60,481 nt of DNA. Origin: Rubrivivax gelatinosus (GTDB lineage: Bacteria; Pseudomonadota; Gammaproteobacteria; Burkholderiales; Burkholderiaceae_C). The position numbers and the translations under genes are program-made. The stretch is from contig NZ_NRRU01000018.1 of assembly GCF_016583785.1 (NCBI RefSeq), positions 1-60,481 on the forward strand, read 5' to 3'. Positions 29,151-40,471 of this stretch are shown in pieces. Position 1 is the first letter of the stretch. Each line of letters opens with the position of its first letter. Below the pieces are notes generated by a model, which ran no database searches, was not told where the DNA came from, and was given only the letters and a program-made list of their open reading frames with translations.

Positions 29151-30767
29151 TCAGGCCGCCGGCCGGACCTCGGGCACGACGCGGTTCTTGCCGTGGCGCT
29201 TGGCTTCGTAGAGCCGGGCGTCGGCGGCGGCCACCAGCGCCTGACGGCCGTCGGCGCCGTCGCGTTCGGCCAGGCCGAGCGACAGCGTGACCTGCAGCCC
29301 GGGCGCGATCGCCGGCCAGCCGTGGGCCTCGACCGCGGCGCGCATCGCCTCGCAGACGCGCAGCGCGTCGTCGGCGGCGGCTTCGACGAAGACGACGCAG
29401 AACTCCTCGCCGCCGTAGCGCGCGACGAGGTCGATGTCGCGGCAGTGGCGGCGCAGCAGCGATGCGACCTCGCGCAGCACGACGTCGCCGGTGGCGTGGC
29501 CGTAGCGGTCGTTGATGCGCTTGAAGTCGTCGATGTCGATCATCGCCACCGCCAGCGGGTGGCCGTTGCGCAGCGCGCGCGCGTATTCGTCGCGCAGCCG
29601 TTCCTCGAGATGGCGCCGGTTGGCGACGCCGGTGAGCGCGTCGGTGCGGGTCTGCGCCGTGAGCCGCGCCGACTCCATGCGTGCCATCGCCGCGTCGTGC
29701 TGTGCACGCGCGAGGTCGAAACGCACCTGCAGCGAACGCAGCTTGCGGTCGGACTCGGCGTTGAACTGGGAGCGTTCGGCCTCGTGGAAGGCTTCGTGGT
29801 GGACGAGCGCGGCCTCGAAGCGGCCCGCGGCCTTGTGCAGCGCCCACAGCGCCTTGTGCGCACGCGCGACGTGGTTGCGGCCGCCGAGCCGGGTGGCGAG
29901 GTCGACCGCACGTTCCAGCGCCGCCAGCGCTGCCGCATCGTCGCCGGCGGCAGCGAGCAGTTCGCCCAGCAGCACGTGGCCGTGGCACTCGGCGCTGCGG
30001 TAGCCGGTGCCGACGGTGCGCTCGATCGCCTGGCGCAGCGTCGCCAGCGCCTCGTCGCGGCGGCCGAGTGCCACCAGCGGCTCGACCCGGTTCAGCGCCG
30101 CGATGATGCAGGCGCCGGCGGCGGCGGCTTCGGTCTCGCCGATGGCGATCGCACGGTCCAGGTACTCGAGCGCCTGGGCGTGGCGGCCCAGGTTCTTGCA
30201 GTTGATGCCCATGTTGTTGAGCACATTGGCGCAGCCCGCCTGCTCGCCGGCCTGCTCGTAGAGCGCGAGCACCTCGTGGTACTGCTGCAGCCCGGCCTCG
30301 GGCTCGCCGCTGCGCGAGCGCACGACGGCGATGCTCAGCAGCGTGTTGCCCAGCTGCACCGGGTCGCCGAGCGCGCGTGCGACCTCGGCCGCGCGCACGC
30401 CCCAGTCCAGCGCCGTGTCCAGCGCGCCGGCTTCCTCGGCGGCGATGGCCAGCGCCCGCAGCGCCTTGCAGCGCGGCAGCAGGTCGTCCTCGGCCACGAG
30501 TTCGAGCGCGGCTTCCAGTTCGGCCAGCGCGTCGGCGTGGCGGCCGCAGAACGCGAGCGCGACGCCGCGCACGCGGCGCGCGCGCGCCAGCCCCCGCATT
30601 CCCAGCGCGCCACCCGCCAGCGCCTGTTCGGCCAGGCGCAGGGCCTCGCCGGGGCGGGTGTAGTAGTGCGTCTCGGCCTGGTCGAGCAGCCGCTCGCCCT
30701 CGGCCGCCGCCGCTTCGTCGGCGGCAGCGTCCGCGGTCGGGGCGTCGGGGCCGGACAGCGTGTTCAC
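29151..30767 (-). CDS. TPR-repeat diguanylate cyclase (GGDEF)
   Basis: A 538-residue soluble protein with no membrane segment. Residues ~40-360 are tetratricopeptide-like helices (for example [31 protein letters not shown] shows a clear TPR), then a coiled linker and a GGDEF domain with active GGEEF at 452-456. RDID immediately upstream is a product-inhibition I-site. It should make c-di-GMP from two GTP under control of a TPR-bound partner. The start is GTG at 30765-30767, overlapping the guaC stop by four bases (GTGA); no nearer start fits. Co-translation with GMP reductase is unusual. Confidence 0.88.
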   Translation of the reverse strand: MNTLSGPDAPTADAAADEAAAAEGERLLDQAETHYYTRPGEALRLAEQALAGGALGMRGLARARRVRGVALAFCGRHADALAELEAALELVAEDDLLPRCKALRALAIAAEEAGALDTALDWGVRAAEVARALGDPVQLGNTLLSIAVVRSRSGEPEAGLQQYHEVLALYEQAGEQAGCANVLNNMGINCKNLGRHAQALEYLDRAIAIGETEAAAAGACIIAALNRVEPLVALGRRDEALATLRQAIERTVGTGYRSAECHGHVLLGELLAAAGDDAAALAALERAVDLATRLGGRNHVARAHKALWALHKAAGRFEAALVHHEAFHEAERSQFNAESDRKLRSLQVRFDLARAQHDAAMARMESARLTAQTRTDALTGVANRRHLEERLRDEYARALRNGHPLAVAMIDIDDFKRINDRYGHATGDVVLREVASLLRRHCRDIDLVARYGGEEFCVVFVEAAADDALRVCEAMRAAVEAHGWPAIAPGLQVTLSLGLAERDGADGRQALVAAADARLYEAKRHGKNRVVPEVRPAA

Positions 30768-31741
30768 ATGAACAGGTGTTCGCCGGCGTTCTCGCCGCCG
30801 AGGATCACGTAGTTGACCTTCTTCAGGTCGGCCAGCGCGCGCCCGCCGGCGTAGCTGATCGAGCTCTGCAGGTCCTCGCGCATCTCGCGCAGCGTGTCGC
30901 CCAGCCGGCCCTTGATCGGCTCGAGGATGCGCTTGCCCTCGACGTGTTTGTACTCGCCCTTGTTGAAGTCGCTGGCCGAGCCGTAGTACTCCTTGTAGCG
31001 CTTGCCGTCGACCTCGACGGTCTGGCCCGGGCTCTCCTCGTGGCCGGCGAACAGCGAGCCGACCATCACCATCGCGGCGCCGAAGCGCACGCTCTTGGCG
31101 ATGTCGCCGTGGTGGCGGATGCCGCCGTCGGCGATGATCGGCTTGGTCGCGACGCGCGCGCACCACTTCAGCGCCGACAGCTGCCAGCCGCCGGTGCCGA
31201 AGCCGGTCTTCAGCTTGGTGATGCAGACCTTGCCCGGGCCGACGCCGACCTTGGTCGCGTCGGCGCCCCAGTTCTCGAGGTCGATGACGGCCTCGGGCGT
31301 GGCGACGTTGCCGGCGATGACGAAGGCCTGCGGCAGGCGCTTCTTGATGTGCTCGATGGTCTCGCGCACGCTGTCGGCGTGGCCGTGGGCGATGTCGATC
31401 GTGATGTAGTCGGCCCCGACGCCGTCGGCCGCGAGCCGGTCTATCGTCTCGTGGTCCTGCGGCTTGACGCCCGAGCTGATCGAGACGAACAGGCCCTTGT
31501 CGCGCATGCGCCGGGCGAAAGCGACGCCGTCCAGGTCGAAGCGGTGCATCACGTAGAAGTGGCCGCCGGCGGCCAGCATCTCGGCGATGGGCTCGTCGAT
31601 CACCGTCTTCATGTTCGCCGGCACCACCGGCAGCGTGAAGCGGCGGGCGCCGAAGGTGATGGAGGTGTCGCACTCGCTGCGGCTTTGCACGCGGCACTTG
31701 CGCGGCAGCAGCAGGATGTTGTCGTAGTCGAAGATTTCCAT
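30764..31741 (-). CDS. guaC: GMP reductase
   Basis: NADPH-dependent deamination of GMP to IMP, purine interconversion. The 325-residue TIM barrel of the IMPDH/GMPR family starts [16 protein letters not shown], shows [10 protein letters not shown], the [11 protein letters not shown] loop with the catalytic Cys, and [21 protein letters not shown] for phosphate binding; no CBS domains, which separates it from IMP dehydrogenase. Start ATG at 31739-31741. Upstream 263 bases separate it from the divergent kinase gene; no clear promoter was recognised there. Confidence 0.94.
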   Translation of the reverse strand: MEIFDYDNILLLPRKCRVQSRSECDTSITFGARRFTLPVVPANMKTVIDEPIAEMLAAGGHFYVMHRFDLDGVAFARRMRDKGLFVSISSGVKPQDHETIDRLAADGVGADYITIDIAHGHADSVRETIEHIKKRLPQAFVIAGNVATPEAVIDLENWGADATKVGVGPGKVCITKLKTGFGTGGWQLSALKWCARVATKPIIADGGIRHHGDIAKSVRFGAAMVMVGSLFAGHEESPGQTVEVDGKRYKEYYGSASDFNKGEYKHVEGKRILEPIKGRLGDTLREMREDLQSSISYAGGRALADLKKVNYVILGGENAGEHLFM

Positions 31742-32004
31742 GGCCGGGGCTTTCGCAAACCGTGAGAGGCGATGGACCCGGCTGCGTGGACGCCGGCTAC
31801 GGGCGGCCCCGACGGGGCGGCTTTCTGGCCGGACACAGTTTTCGAGTCCGGTGACCGATTCTACGCAGCGACCGGGGCGCGGCACTTGTCCCCCTTGGCG
31901 TCGTGCCGCGGGCCGGTGCGCGGGCGCGTACGGCCGGCGCGTCGGCGGCAGGTCCGCGTGCTACGCTGGCAGCACAGAAGGCCGAGACAGACCGCCCCGT
32001 TTTC

Positions 32005-35000
32005 ATGGCCAACAAGAGCCGCAGAGACCCGTTGGGACCGCGACATCACCAGGAGCGGTTGGCTCTTGCCGTGCTGCTGCTGGTCGTCGGCCTGACGCTC
32101 GCGCTGGTGCGGTTCCGGGCGCGCGACGATCTGCTCGCGACCGAGACCGCGCGTCTGGCCGGCCAGGCCACCGCGGTGCGTTCCGTGCTCGCGCAGCAGA
32201 TCCAGTCGACCCAGTCGGTGCTGGCGGCGCTGCGTGCCGGCATGGCGCCGGCGCGTCCCGCCGCCATCCAGCTGCCGCTCAGCGCCGTCGGTGAAGCCAT
32301 GCTCGGCGTCGACGACGTGTTCCGGGTCGATGCCGACGGCCGGGTGATCGCGGCCGGGCGGCCCGGGTCGCAACCGGCTGCGTTCGGCGGGCTGCCGGCG
32401 GTGCGCGCGCGCGACCGGCTGCACCTGCTGCTCGCGCCCGACCGCGAGCGCCCGGACAGCTGGCGCCTGCTGATGCTGCTGCCGCTGGACGACGGCGGCT
32501 GGCTCGGCGCCGCGCTCGACACCGAATACGCACGTGTCGTGCTCGCCGCCGTGCGTTATGCGCCGGACATGCTGGTGTCGCTGTCGCACGGCAGCGGCCG
32601 GGTGCTGATGTCCGAGCCGGTGCGGCCGGGCTCGGCGGCGATCGACCTCTCGCGCAGCAGCCAGCCTTTCATGAACCACCGCGCCAGCGGGCTCGAGACC
32701 AGCGTGCAGCGCGGGCTGAGCGCGCTGTCGGGCGACGAGCGCCTGTTCGCGATCACGACGCTGCGCGCGCCGCTGGTGCCGATGGACGGCGAGCTGGTGT
32801 TCGGTACCAATCGCAGCGTTGAGGCGGTGCTGCGCGACTGGAAGCGCCAGACCTTCATCGCGACCGTGCTCTTCGTGCTGCTGTCGGCCATCAGCGCTGT
32901 GGGCCTGGCGCTGATGCACCGGCGCCAGCGTGCCGCCAGCGAGAGCCAGCGCGAGCAGTCCGAACGCCTGGCGCTGGCGCTGCGCGGCGCCGACCTCGGG
33001 CTCTGGGACAACGACTTCGTGCGCGGCGGCGGCACCGTCAACGCCCGCTGGTGCGAGATCCTGGGGCTGGCGCCGCGTACCGGCCAGGACATGCGTGCGG
33101 CCTGGCTCGAGCGCCTGCACCCCGAGGACCGCGAGCGTGTGCTCGCCGCCGAGGACCTGCACCTGGCCGGCGGCAACGAAGCCTACGAGGCCATCTACCG
33201 GCTGCGCCATGCCGACGGCCGCTGGGTCTGGGTGCTGGACCGGGGCAAGGTGCTCGAGCGCGCCGCCGACGGCAGCCCGCTGCGCATGGCCGGCACGCTG
33301 CTGGACATCAACGCACGCATGCTCGAGCGCCAGGCGCTGGAACGCAGCGAGCGGCGGCTGGCGATCACGCTGCAGTCGATCGGCGACGGTGTCATCGTCA
33401 CCGACCGTCGGGCCTGCATCACGCGGCTGAACACCACCGCCGAGCGCCTCACCGGCTGGACCGACGCCGAGGCCTTCGGCCGGCCGCTGGCCGAGGTGCT
33501 GCGCATCTTCAACCAGACCAGCGGCGAGCCGGTGGCCAACCCGGCCGAGACCGTGCTCGCCACCGGCCGCATCGTCGAGCTGGCCAACGACACGGCGCTG
33601 ATCGCGCGCGACGGCCGCCGCCTGTACATCGAGGACAGCGCGGCGCCGATCCCGGGCGCCGACGGCAGCGTCGACGGTGTCGTGCTGGTCTTCAGCGACG
33701 TCACCGAACGTTATGTCGCGCGCCAGGCGCTGCGCGAGCGCGAGCGCCTGCTGGCCGGCATCACCGACGCGCTGCCCGGGCCGGTCTCGCGCCTGGACCT
33801 GCAGGGCCGCTACCTGTTCGCCAACGCCGCCTACCGCGAGTGGTTCGGCGCCGACCCGGCGGCGATGGTCGGCCGTGGCATCGCCGAGATCATCGGCGCG
33901 CCGCTGCACGAGCGAGTCCACACCTATCTGCAGCGCGTGCGCGGCGGCGAGACGGTGCGCTTCGACGTGCCGCTGACGACGGTCGACGGCGTCGTGCGCC
34001 AGGCACTGGTCACGCTGCTGCCCGACCGCGATGCCGACGGCACGGTGCGCGGCCACTTCGCGATCACCTTCGACATCGGCGACCTCAAGCGCGCCGAGGA
34101 GGCGCTGCGTGCCGGCGAGCGCCGGCTGCGCGTGCTGCTCGAGAACCTGATGACCGGCGTCGTCGTGTACGGCGCCGACCTGGCGGTGCGCGACGCCAAC
34201 CCGGCGGCGCTGCGGCTGCTCGGCATGCAGGACCTCGAGGCGCTGCGCGCGTGCGACGAAGCCGGGTCCTGGAACCTCGTCGACGAGGACGACATGCCGC
34301 TGGCGCCCGAGCGCTACCCTGCGGCGCGTGCCCGGCGCGAGCAGCGCCGCATCGCCGACCTCGTCGTCGGCGTGCAGCGTCCCGAAGGCGGCACGGTGTG
34401 GGCGCTGTGCAATGCGGTGCCGCTGACCGGGGATGACGGCCGGATCGAGTCGGTCGTCGTCACCTTCGCCGACATGACCGCACGCCGCGAGGCCGACCGT
34501 TTCGAGCGCCGCAAGCGCGAGGCGCAAAAGCTCGAGGCCATCGGCACGCTGGCCGGCGGCATCGCCCACGACTTCAACAACATCCTCGCCGGCATCCTCG
34601 GCCGGCTGACGCTGGCGCGGGAGGACGCCGCCGCCGGCCGCCCGGTGCACGAGCACCTCGAGCAGGCGATGCATGCCGGGCTGCGTGCGGTGGCGCTGGT
34701 GCGCAAGATCCTCGAGTTCAGCCGCGGCGAGAGCGGCAGCCGCGCGCTGCAGCCGGCCGCCGCCATCGTCGAGGAGACGCTGGACCTGCTGCGCGCGATG
34801 GTGCCAGCCGGCGTGCGCCTGGACGCGCGGCTGCCGGCGCAGCCGGTGTGCGTCGAGGTCGACGCGACCCAGCTGCAGCAGGTGCTGATGAACCTGGCGA
34901 CCAACGCCTGGCATGCGCTGCCCGAGTCGGGCGGCCACGTCGAGTTCGGCCTCGAGCGCCTGGACCCGGCCGCGGCCGACGGGCTCGGCGAGCCGGCGCT

Positions 35001-35673
35001 GGCCGGCGCCGCGGTGGCGCACCTGTGGGTGCGCGACGACGGCAGCGGCATCGCGCCGGAGCTGCGCTCGCGCATATTCGACCCGTTCTTCACCACCAAG
35101 GAGGTCGGCAAGGGCACCGGCCTGGGGCTGTCGGTGGTGCACGGCATCGTGCAGGCGCACGACGGCGTGATCCGGGTCGACAGCACGCCGGGTGCCGGCA
35201 GCAGCTTCCACGTCTACCTGCGCTCGCCCGAGCCGCCCGCGCCGGCACCGGCCGTGGCCGCCGGTGCGCCGCCGGCTCCGGCGGCCCCGTTGCGTGGCGG
35301 CCGCGTGCTGCTGGTCGACGACGACGCCAGCGTGGCCGAGGTCCACGGCCAGCTGCTGCGCCGCGCCGGCCTGCGGGTGCGGGTCTGCAGCGGCGGCGCC
35401 GAGGCGCTGGCGCTGCTGCAGGCGGCGGCGTCCGACTTCGACATCGTCGTCACCGACTACAACATGCCCGACGCCTCGGGCCTGGACCTGGCGCGCCGCA
35501 TCGCGGCGCTGGCGCCGGCGCTGCCGGTGGTGCTGAGCTCGGGTTTCGTCGACGACGCGCTGCGCGCCCGCGCCGCCGCCGCCGGCGTGCGTTTCGTCGT
35601 GCCCAAGGAGGAGAGCCACGAGCGCCTGGTGCCGGTGGTGGCCGCGCTGCTGGCGGCTCAGGCCGGCTCCTAG
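32005..35673 (+). CDS. four-PAS hybrid sensor histidine kinase/response regulator
   Basis: A 1222-residue membrane sensor. TM1 ~15-35, a ~245-residue periplasmic sensing region, TM2 ~284-305, then four PAS/PAC units (about 320-440, 447-570, 575-695, 702-830). The dimerisation helix carries H855 in GGIAHDFNNILAGILG, the HATPase domain has NLATNAWHAL (N box), DDGSGIAPE (G1) and GKGTGLGLSVVHGI (G2). A C-terminal receiver (~1100-1222) has D1151 as phosphoacceptor in VVTDYNMPD. There is no HPt and no cognate regulator gene nearby, so output is unknown. Start ATG at 32005 precedes TM1; an upstream GTG at 31903 is less likely. Its TAG stop is reused in the uvrD -10 hexamer. Confidence 0.9.
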   Translation: MANKSRRDPLGPRHHQERLALAVLLLVVGLTLALVRFRARDDLLATETARLAGQATAVRSVLAQQIQSTQSVLAALRAGMAPARPAAIQLPLSAVGEAMLGVDDVFRVDADGRVIAAGRPGSQPAAFGGLPAVRARDRLHLLLAPDRERPDSWRLLMLLPLDDGGWLGAALDTEYARVVLAAVRYAPDMLVSLSHGSGRVLMSEPVRPGSAAIDLSRSSQPFMNHRASGLETSVQRGLSALSGDERLFAITTLRAPLVPMDGELVFGTNRSVEAVLRDWKRQTFIATVLFVLLSAISAVGLALMHRRQRAASESQREQSERLALALRGADLGLWDNDFVRGGGTVNARWCEILGLAPRTGQDMRAAWLERLHPEDRERVLAAEDLHLAGGNEAYEAIYRLRHADGRWVWVLDRGKVLERAADGSPLRMAGTLLDINARMLERQALERSERRLAITLQSIGDGVIVTDRRACITRLNTTAERLTGWTDAEAFGRPLAEVLRIFNQTSGEPVANPAETVLATGRIVELANDTALIARDGRRLYIEDSAAPIPGADGSVDGVVLVFSDVTERYVARQALRERERLLAGITDALPGPVSRLDLQGRYLFANAAYREWFGADPAAMVGRGIAEIIGAPLHERVHTYLQRVRGGETVRFDVPLTTVDGVVRQALVTLLPDRDADGTVRGHFAITFDIGDLKRAEEALRAGERRLRVLLENLMTGVVVYGADLAVRDANPAALRLLGMQDLEALRACDEAGSWNLVDEDDMPLAPERYPAARARREQRRIADLVVGVQRPEGGTVWALCNAVPLTGDDGRIESVVVTFADMTARREADRFERRKREAQKLEAIGTLAGGIAHDFNNILAGILGRLTLAREDAAAGRPVHEHLEQAMHAGLRAVALVRKILEFSRGESGSRALQPAAAIVEETLDLLRAMVPAGVRLDARLPAQPVCVEVDATQLQQVLMNLATNAWHALPESGGHVEFGLERLDPAAADGLGEPALAGAAVAHLWVRDDGSGIAPELRSRIFDPFFTTKEVGKGTGLGLSVVHGIVQAHDGVIRVDSTPGAGSSFHVYLRSPEPPAPAPAVAAGAPPAPAAPLRGGRVLLVDDDASVAEVHGQLLRRAGLRVRVCSGGAEALALLQAAASDFDIVVTDYNMPDASGLDLARRIAALAPALPVVLSSGFVDDALRARAAAAGVRFVVPKEESHERLVPVVAALLAAQAGS

Positions 35674-35676
35674 AAT
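35671..35676 (+). promoter_or_regulatory. TAGAAT, 7 nt before uvrD; its TAG is the kinase stop
   Basis: The stop codon of the kinase gene forms the first half of the hexamer; CGGCCGG and the uvrD ATG follow. Confidence 0.5.
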
Positions 35677-35683
35677 CGGCCGG

Positions 35684-38038
<2,355 letters not shown>

Positions 38039-38050
38039 TCGTCCGCGGTG

Positions 38051-38875
38051 TCAGGCCGCGGGCGGTTCGCCGTCCGCCGCCTGGCCCTGGGCGCCGCCAA
38101 AGCTGTCGTTGAAGGTGAACAGCAGCGACACGTAGAACACGGTCGAGAACAGCAGCCCGGCCGGCAGCGCCAGCATCGAGGCCGCGCTGTGCGCGCCCAG
38201 CACCGAGAACACCAGCGCCGCGGCGATGCCGAAGACGGTGGCGACGACGAACCAGGCCAGGCCGTAGACGAAGAACGCGCCCTTGCATCGCCACACCGCC
38301 AGCGTGCTGGAGAACAGCGACTGCGCGACGCTCTGCCGGCCCCAGTGCACCAGCGCCGGCGCGTGCCAGAACGGCACCGACAGCAGCGAACCCAGCACCA
38401 GCGCGAGCATCGCCGCCGCCGTCACGCCGGGCTCGGCCATCAGCGCGTCGAGTTCCGCCTGGTCGACCGTACCCTGCGCCATCAGCTCCTGCAGGCGCTG
38501 CATCGCGCCGCCCGAGACCCAGTCGCAGATCACCAGGATCGCGATCGCCGCGAGGCCGTAGATCAGGCACAGCAGCAGCAGCGAACGCCGGCGCGCCGGG
38601 TCGGCGCGCAGCGGCTCGATGAACTGCGCCGGCGTCACCGGCCCGCCGAACAGCGCCGACTGCGAGGCCACCATGAAACCCAGCGACAGCAGCGGCAGCG
38701 ACATCATCTGCAGCACGCCGCCAACCAGCGGCAGCAGCGAGACGGCCAGCGCCGCGAACAGGAACACCGCGAACATCGCGGTGAAGGCGAGCGGGCGGCG
38801 TGCGAACAGCGCGAACGCGTCGCCCAGCCAGCGCGCGCCGCGCGCCGGTTCCACCTTCTTCAGTTGCAGCGGCAT
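38051..38875 (-). CDS. BPSS1780-family multi-pass membrane protein
   Basis: A 274-residue inner-membrane protein with about six hydrophobic segments and the N-terminal signature PARGARWLGDAFALFARRPLAFT. This family is widespread in Burkholderiales and has no known biochemical role. It follows thrB by 14 bases on the same strand and is likely its operon partner. Start ATG at 38873-38875; it is convergent with uvrD (12 bases apart). Confidence 0.82.
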   Translation of the reverse strand: MPLQLKKVEPARGARWLGDAFALFARRPLAFTAMFAVFLFAALAVSLLPLVGGVLQMMSLPLLSLGFMVASQSALFGGPVTPAQFIEPLRADPARRRSLLLLCLIYGLAAIAILVICDWVSGGAMQRLQELMAQGTVDQAELDALMAEPGVTAAAMLALVLGSLLSVPFWHAPALVHWGRQSVAQSLFSSTLAVWRCKGAFFVYGLAWFVVATVFGIAAALVFSVLGAHSAASMLALPAGLLFSTVFYVSLLFTFNDSFGGAQGQAADGEPPAA

Positions 38876-38889
38876 CGGGTCGGTCGGGA

Positions 38890-39864
38890 TCAGGTCGTGG
38901 CCGGCGGGTGCCACGGGTTGGCGATGCGGTCGCGCAGCAGGCGTTCGAAGTGCACCGGGTCCTTGGGCTGCAGCAGCGCGGCCTCGCGCGGCTGGTGCCA
39001 GTCGCGCAGCCGCGAGAGCCAGAAACGAAAGCCGGCGGCGCGCAGCAGCCCCGGCATCAGCCGGATCTCGCCGTGCGACAGCGGCCGCACCGTCTGGTAG
39101 GCGGCCATGAAGGCGAGCGCACGCGCCTCGTCCAGGCTGGCGGTCGTCAGGTCGGCGCACCAGTCGTTGAGGCAGACGGCGATGTCGAACAGCAGCGTGT
39201 CGGTGCCGGCGAAGTAGTAGTCGAAGAAGCCGCAGAGGCGGTCTTCGCCGGCGGTCTCGTCGAACATCACGTTGTCGCGGAACAGGTCGGCGTGGATCGC
39301 GCCGCGCGGCAGCGCACGGCCGGCGGCCGAAGCCGCGAGCTGCTGCTGGAAGGCGAGTTCGTCTTGCAGCAGTTCGGCCTGTTCGGCGTCGACGTAGGGA
39401 AGGACCTCGGGCACGGTGCGCTGCCACCAGTCCAGCCCGCGCAGGTGCGGCTGTTCGACCGCCAGGTCGGCGACTGCCAGGTGGGCGCGCGCCAGCATCG
39501 CGCCCACCTGGGCGCAGTGCGTGGCCTCGGGCGCCAGGCGGTGGCTGCCGGGCAGCCGGGTGACGACCGCGGCCGGCTTGTGCGCCAGCGTGTGCAGCAG
39601 TTCGCCGCCGGCGTCGGCTTGCGGCGCCGGCACCGGGATGCCGTGCTGCGCCAGGTGCTGCATCAGCTGCAGGTAGTAGGGCAGTTCGGCGCGCGACAGG
39701 CGCTCGAACAGCGTGACGACCCACTGGCCCTGGGCCGTGGTCGCGTAGTAGTTGGTGTTCTCGATGCCTGAGCGGATGCCGCGCAGGTCGCCGAGCGCGC
39801 CCAGATCCAGGCTGCGGAGCAGGGCATCGGCTTCGGCGAAGCCGACTTCGGTGTAGACGGCCAC
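38890..39864 (-). CDS. thrB: homoserine kinase, type II (aminoglycoside-phosphotransferase fold)
   Basis: Phosphorylates homoserine for threonine synthesis. The 324-residue protein has the APH/choline-kinase fold, not the GHMP fold of E. coli ThrB: N-lobe RGIRSGIENTNYYATTAQG, catalytic loop GAIHADLFRDNVMFD and metal-binding GFFDYYFAGTDTLLFDIAVCLNDWC. Start ATG at 39862-39864. It lies between DUF2782 (53 bases upstream) and BPSS1780 genes, a typical betaproteobacterial arrangement. Confidence 0.93.
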   Translation of the reverse strand: MAVYTEVGFAEADALLRSLDLGALGDLRGIRSGIENTNYYATTAQGQWVVTLFERLSRAELPYYLQLMQHLAQHGIPVPAPQADAGGELLHTLAHKPAAVVTRLPGSHRLAPEATHCAQVGAMLARAHLAVADLAVEQPHLRGLDWWQRTVPEVLPYVDAEQAELLQDELAFQQQLAASAAGRALPRGAIHADLFRDNVMFDETAGEDRLCGFFDYYFAGTDTLLFDIAVCLNDWCADLTTASLDEARALAFMAAYQTVRPLSHGEIRLMPGLLRAAGFRFWLSRLRDWHQPREAALLQPKDPVHFERLLRDRIANPWHPPATT

Positions 39865-39917
39865 CTAAAGCCTCGCTCGCCCGGCTGCGGGGCGGGTGTC
39901 TCGCAAGCTCTTCACGC

Positions 39918-40244
39918 TCAGAACGTCAGCATGTGCCAGACCCGCTGGCCCGACGGGTCGCCGGGCTGCGACGGGTCGCGCGCGCCGCTGGACGGCACGA
40001 TCTCGTAGGGCTTCACGCCGGGCAGCTTGCTGCGCACGGTGATGCTCTGCGTCTGGCCGCGGACCTTGAGTTCTTCGATGCGCACGTTGTCGTCTTCGGA
40101 AACCTGGCGCTGCACGGCCGGCTCGGGCGTGCGAGCGGAGGCCGGCTCGGCGACGGCCGGCGGGGTCGCCTGTTGGGCGATCGCGGCACCAGCCAGCGCG
40201 AGCAGAGCGCCAGCCGTCAGGTTTCGGGGAAATGAGCGCGCCAT
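39918..40244 (-). CDS. DUF2782 exported protein
   Basis: A 108-residue small exported protein: signal peptide (MARSFPRNLTAGALLALAGAAIAQ) followed by a Pro/Ala linker and a compact domain (NVRIEELKVRGQTQSITVRSKL and YEIVPSSGARDPSQP). Function unknown. The family is usually found beside polA/thrB in betaproteobacteria, as here. Start ATG at 40242-40244, seven bases after a TAGAAT. Confidence 0.85.
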   Translation of the reverse strand: MARSFPRNLTAGALLALAGAAIAQQATPPAVAEPASARTPEPAVQRQVSEDDNVRIEELKVRGQTQSITVRSKLPGVKPYEIVPSSGARDPSQPGDPSGQRVWHMLTF

Positions 40245-40251
40245 GTGACCG

Positions 40252-40257
40252 ATTCTA
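40252..40257 (-). promoter_or_regulatory. TAGAAT, 7 nt before the DUF2782 gene
   Basis: Minus-strand TAGAAT, CGGTCAC, ATG. Likely promoter of the DUF2782-thrB-BPSS1780 unit. The adjacent 40258-40471 shows no gene. Confidence 0.5.
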
Positions 40258-40471
40258 GGCGGGCGCAACGGCGGCTCCTCAACGGCGGGGGAATCGCTGA
40301 GGCGCGAGAAGCGGCGCAGCGGACAGTCCGGCCGGCCTCCAGCGCTCACGGATGGCCCGAACCGAAGACGGTGCAGCCGCCCGGAATCACCCCAGCTACG
40401 TGCGCGAGCGGGTACGGCCCCTCGGCCTCGCGGCCCTGGGGCCATGGCGCGCCGCAAGCCGCGGGTGTCGT

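Noticed and set aside
24838..29988. A 1716-codon open frame on the minus strand running through valS and far upstream
   Set aside because: Only the part from 27672 down matches a family (ValS). The upstream extension is antisense to the S41 protease and is open merely because stop codons are rare in GC-rich DNA.
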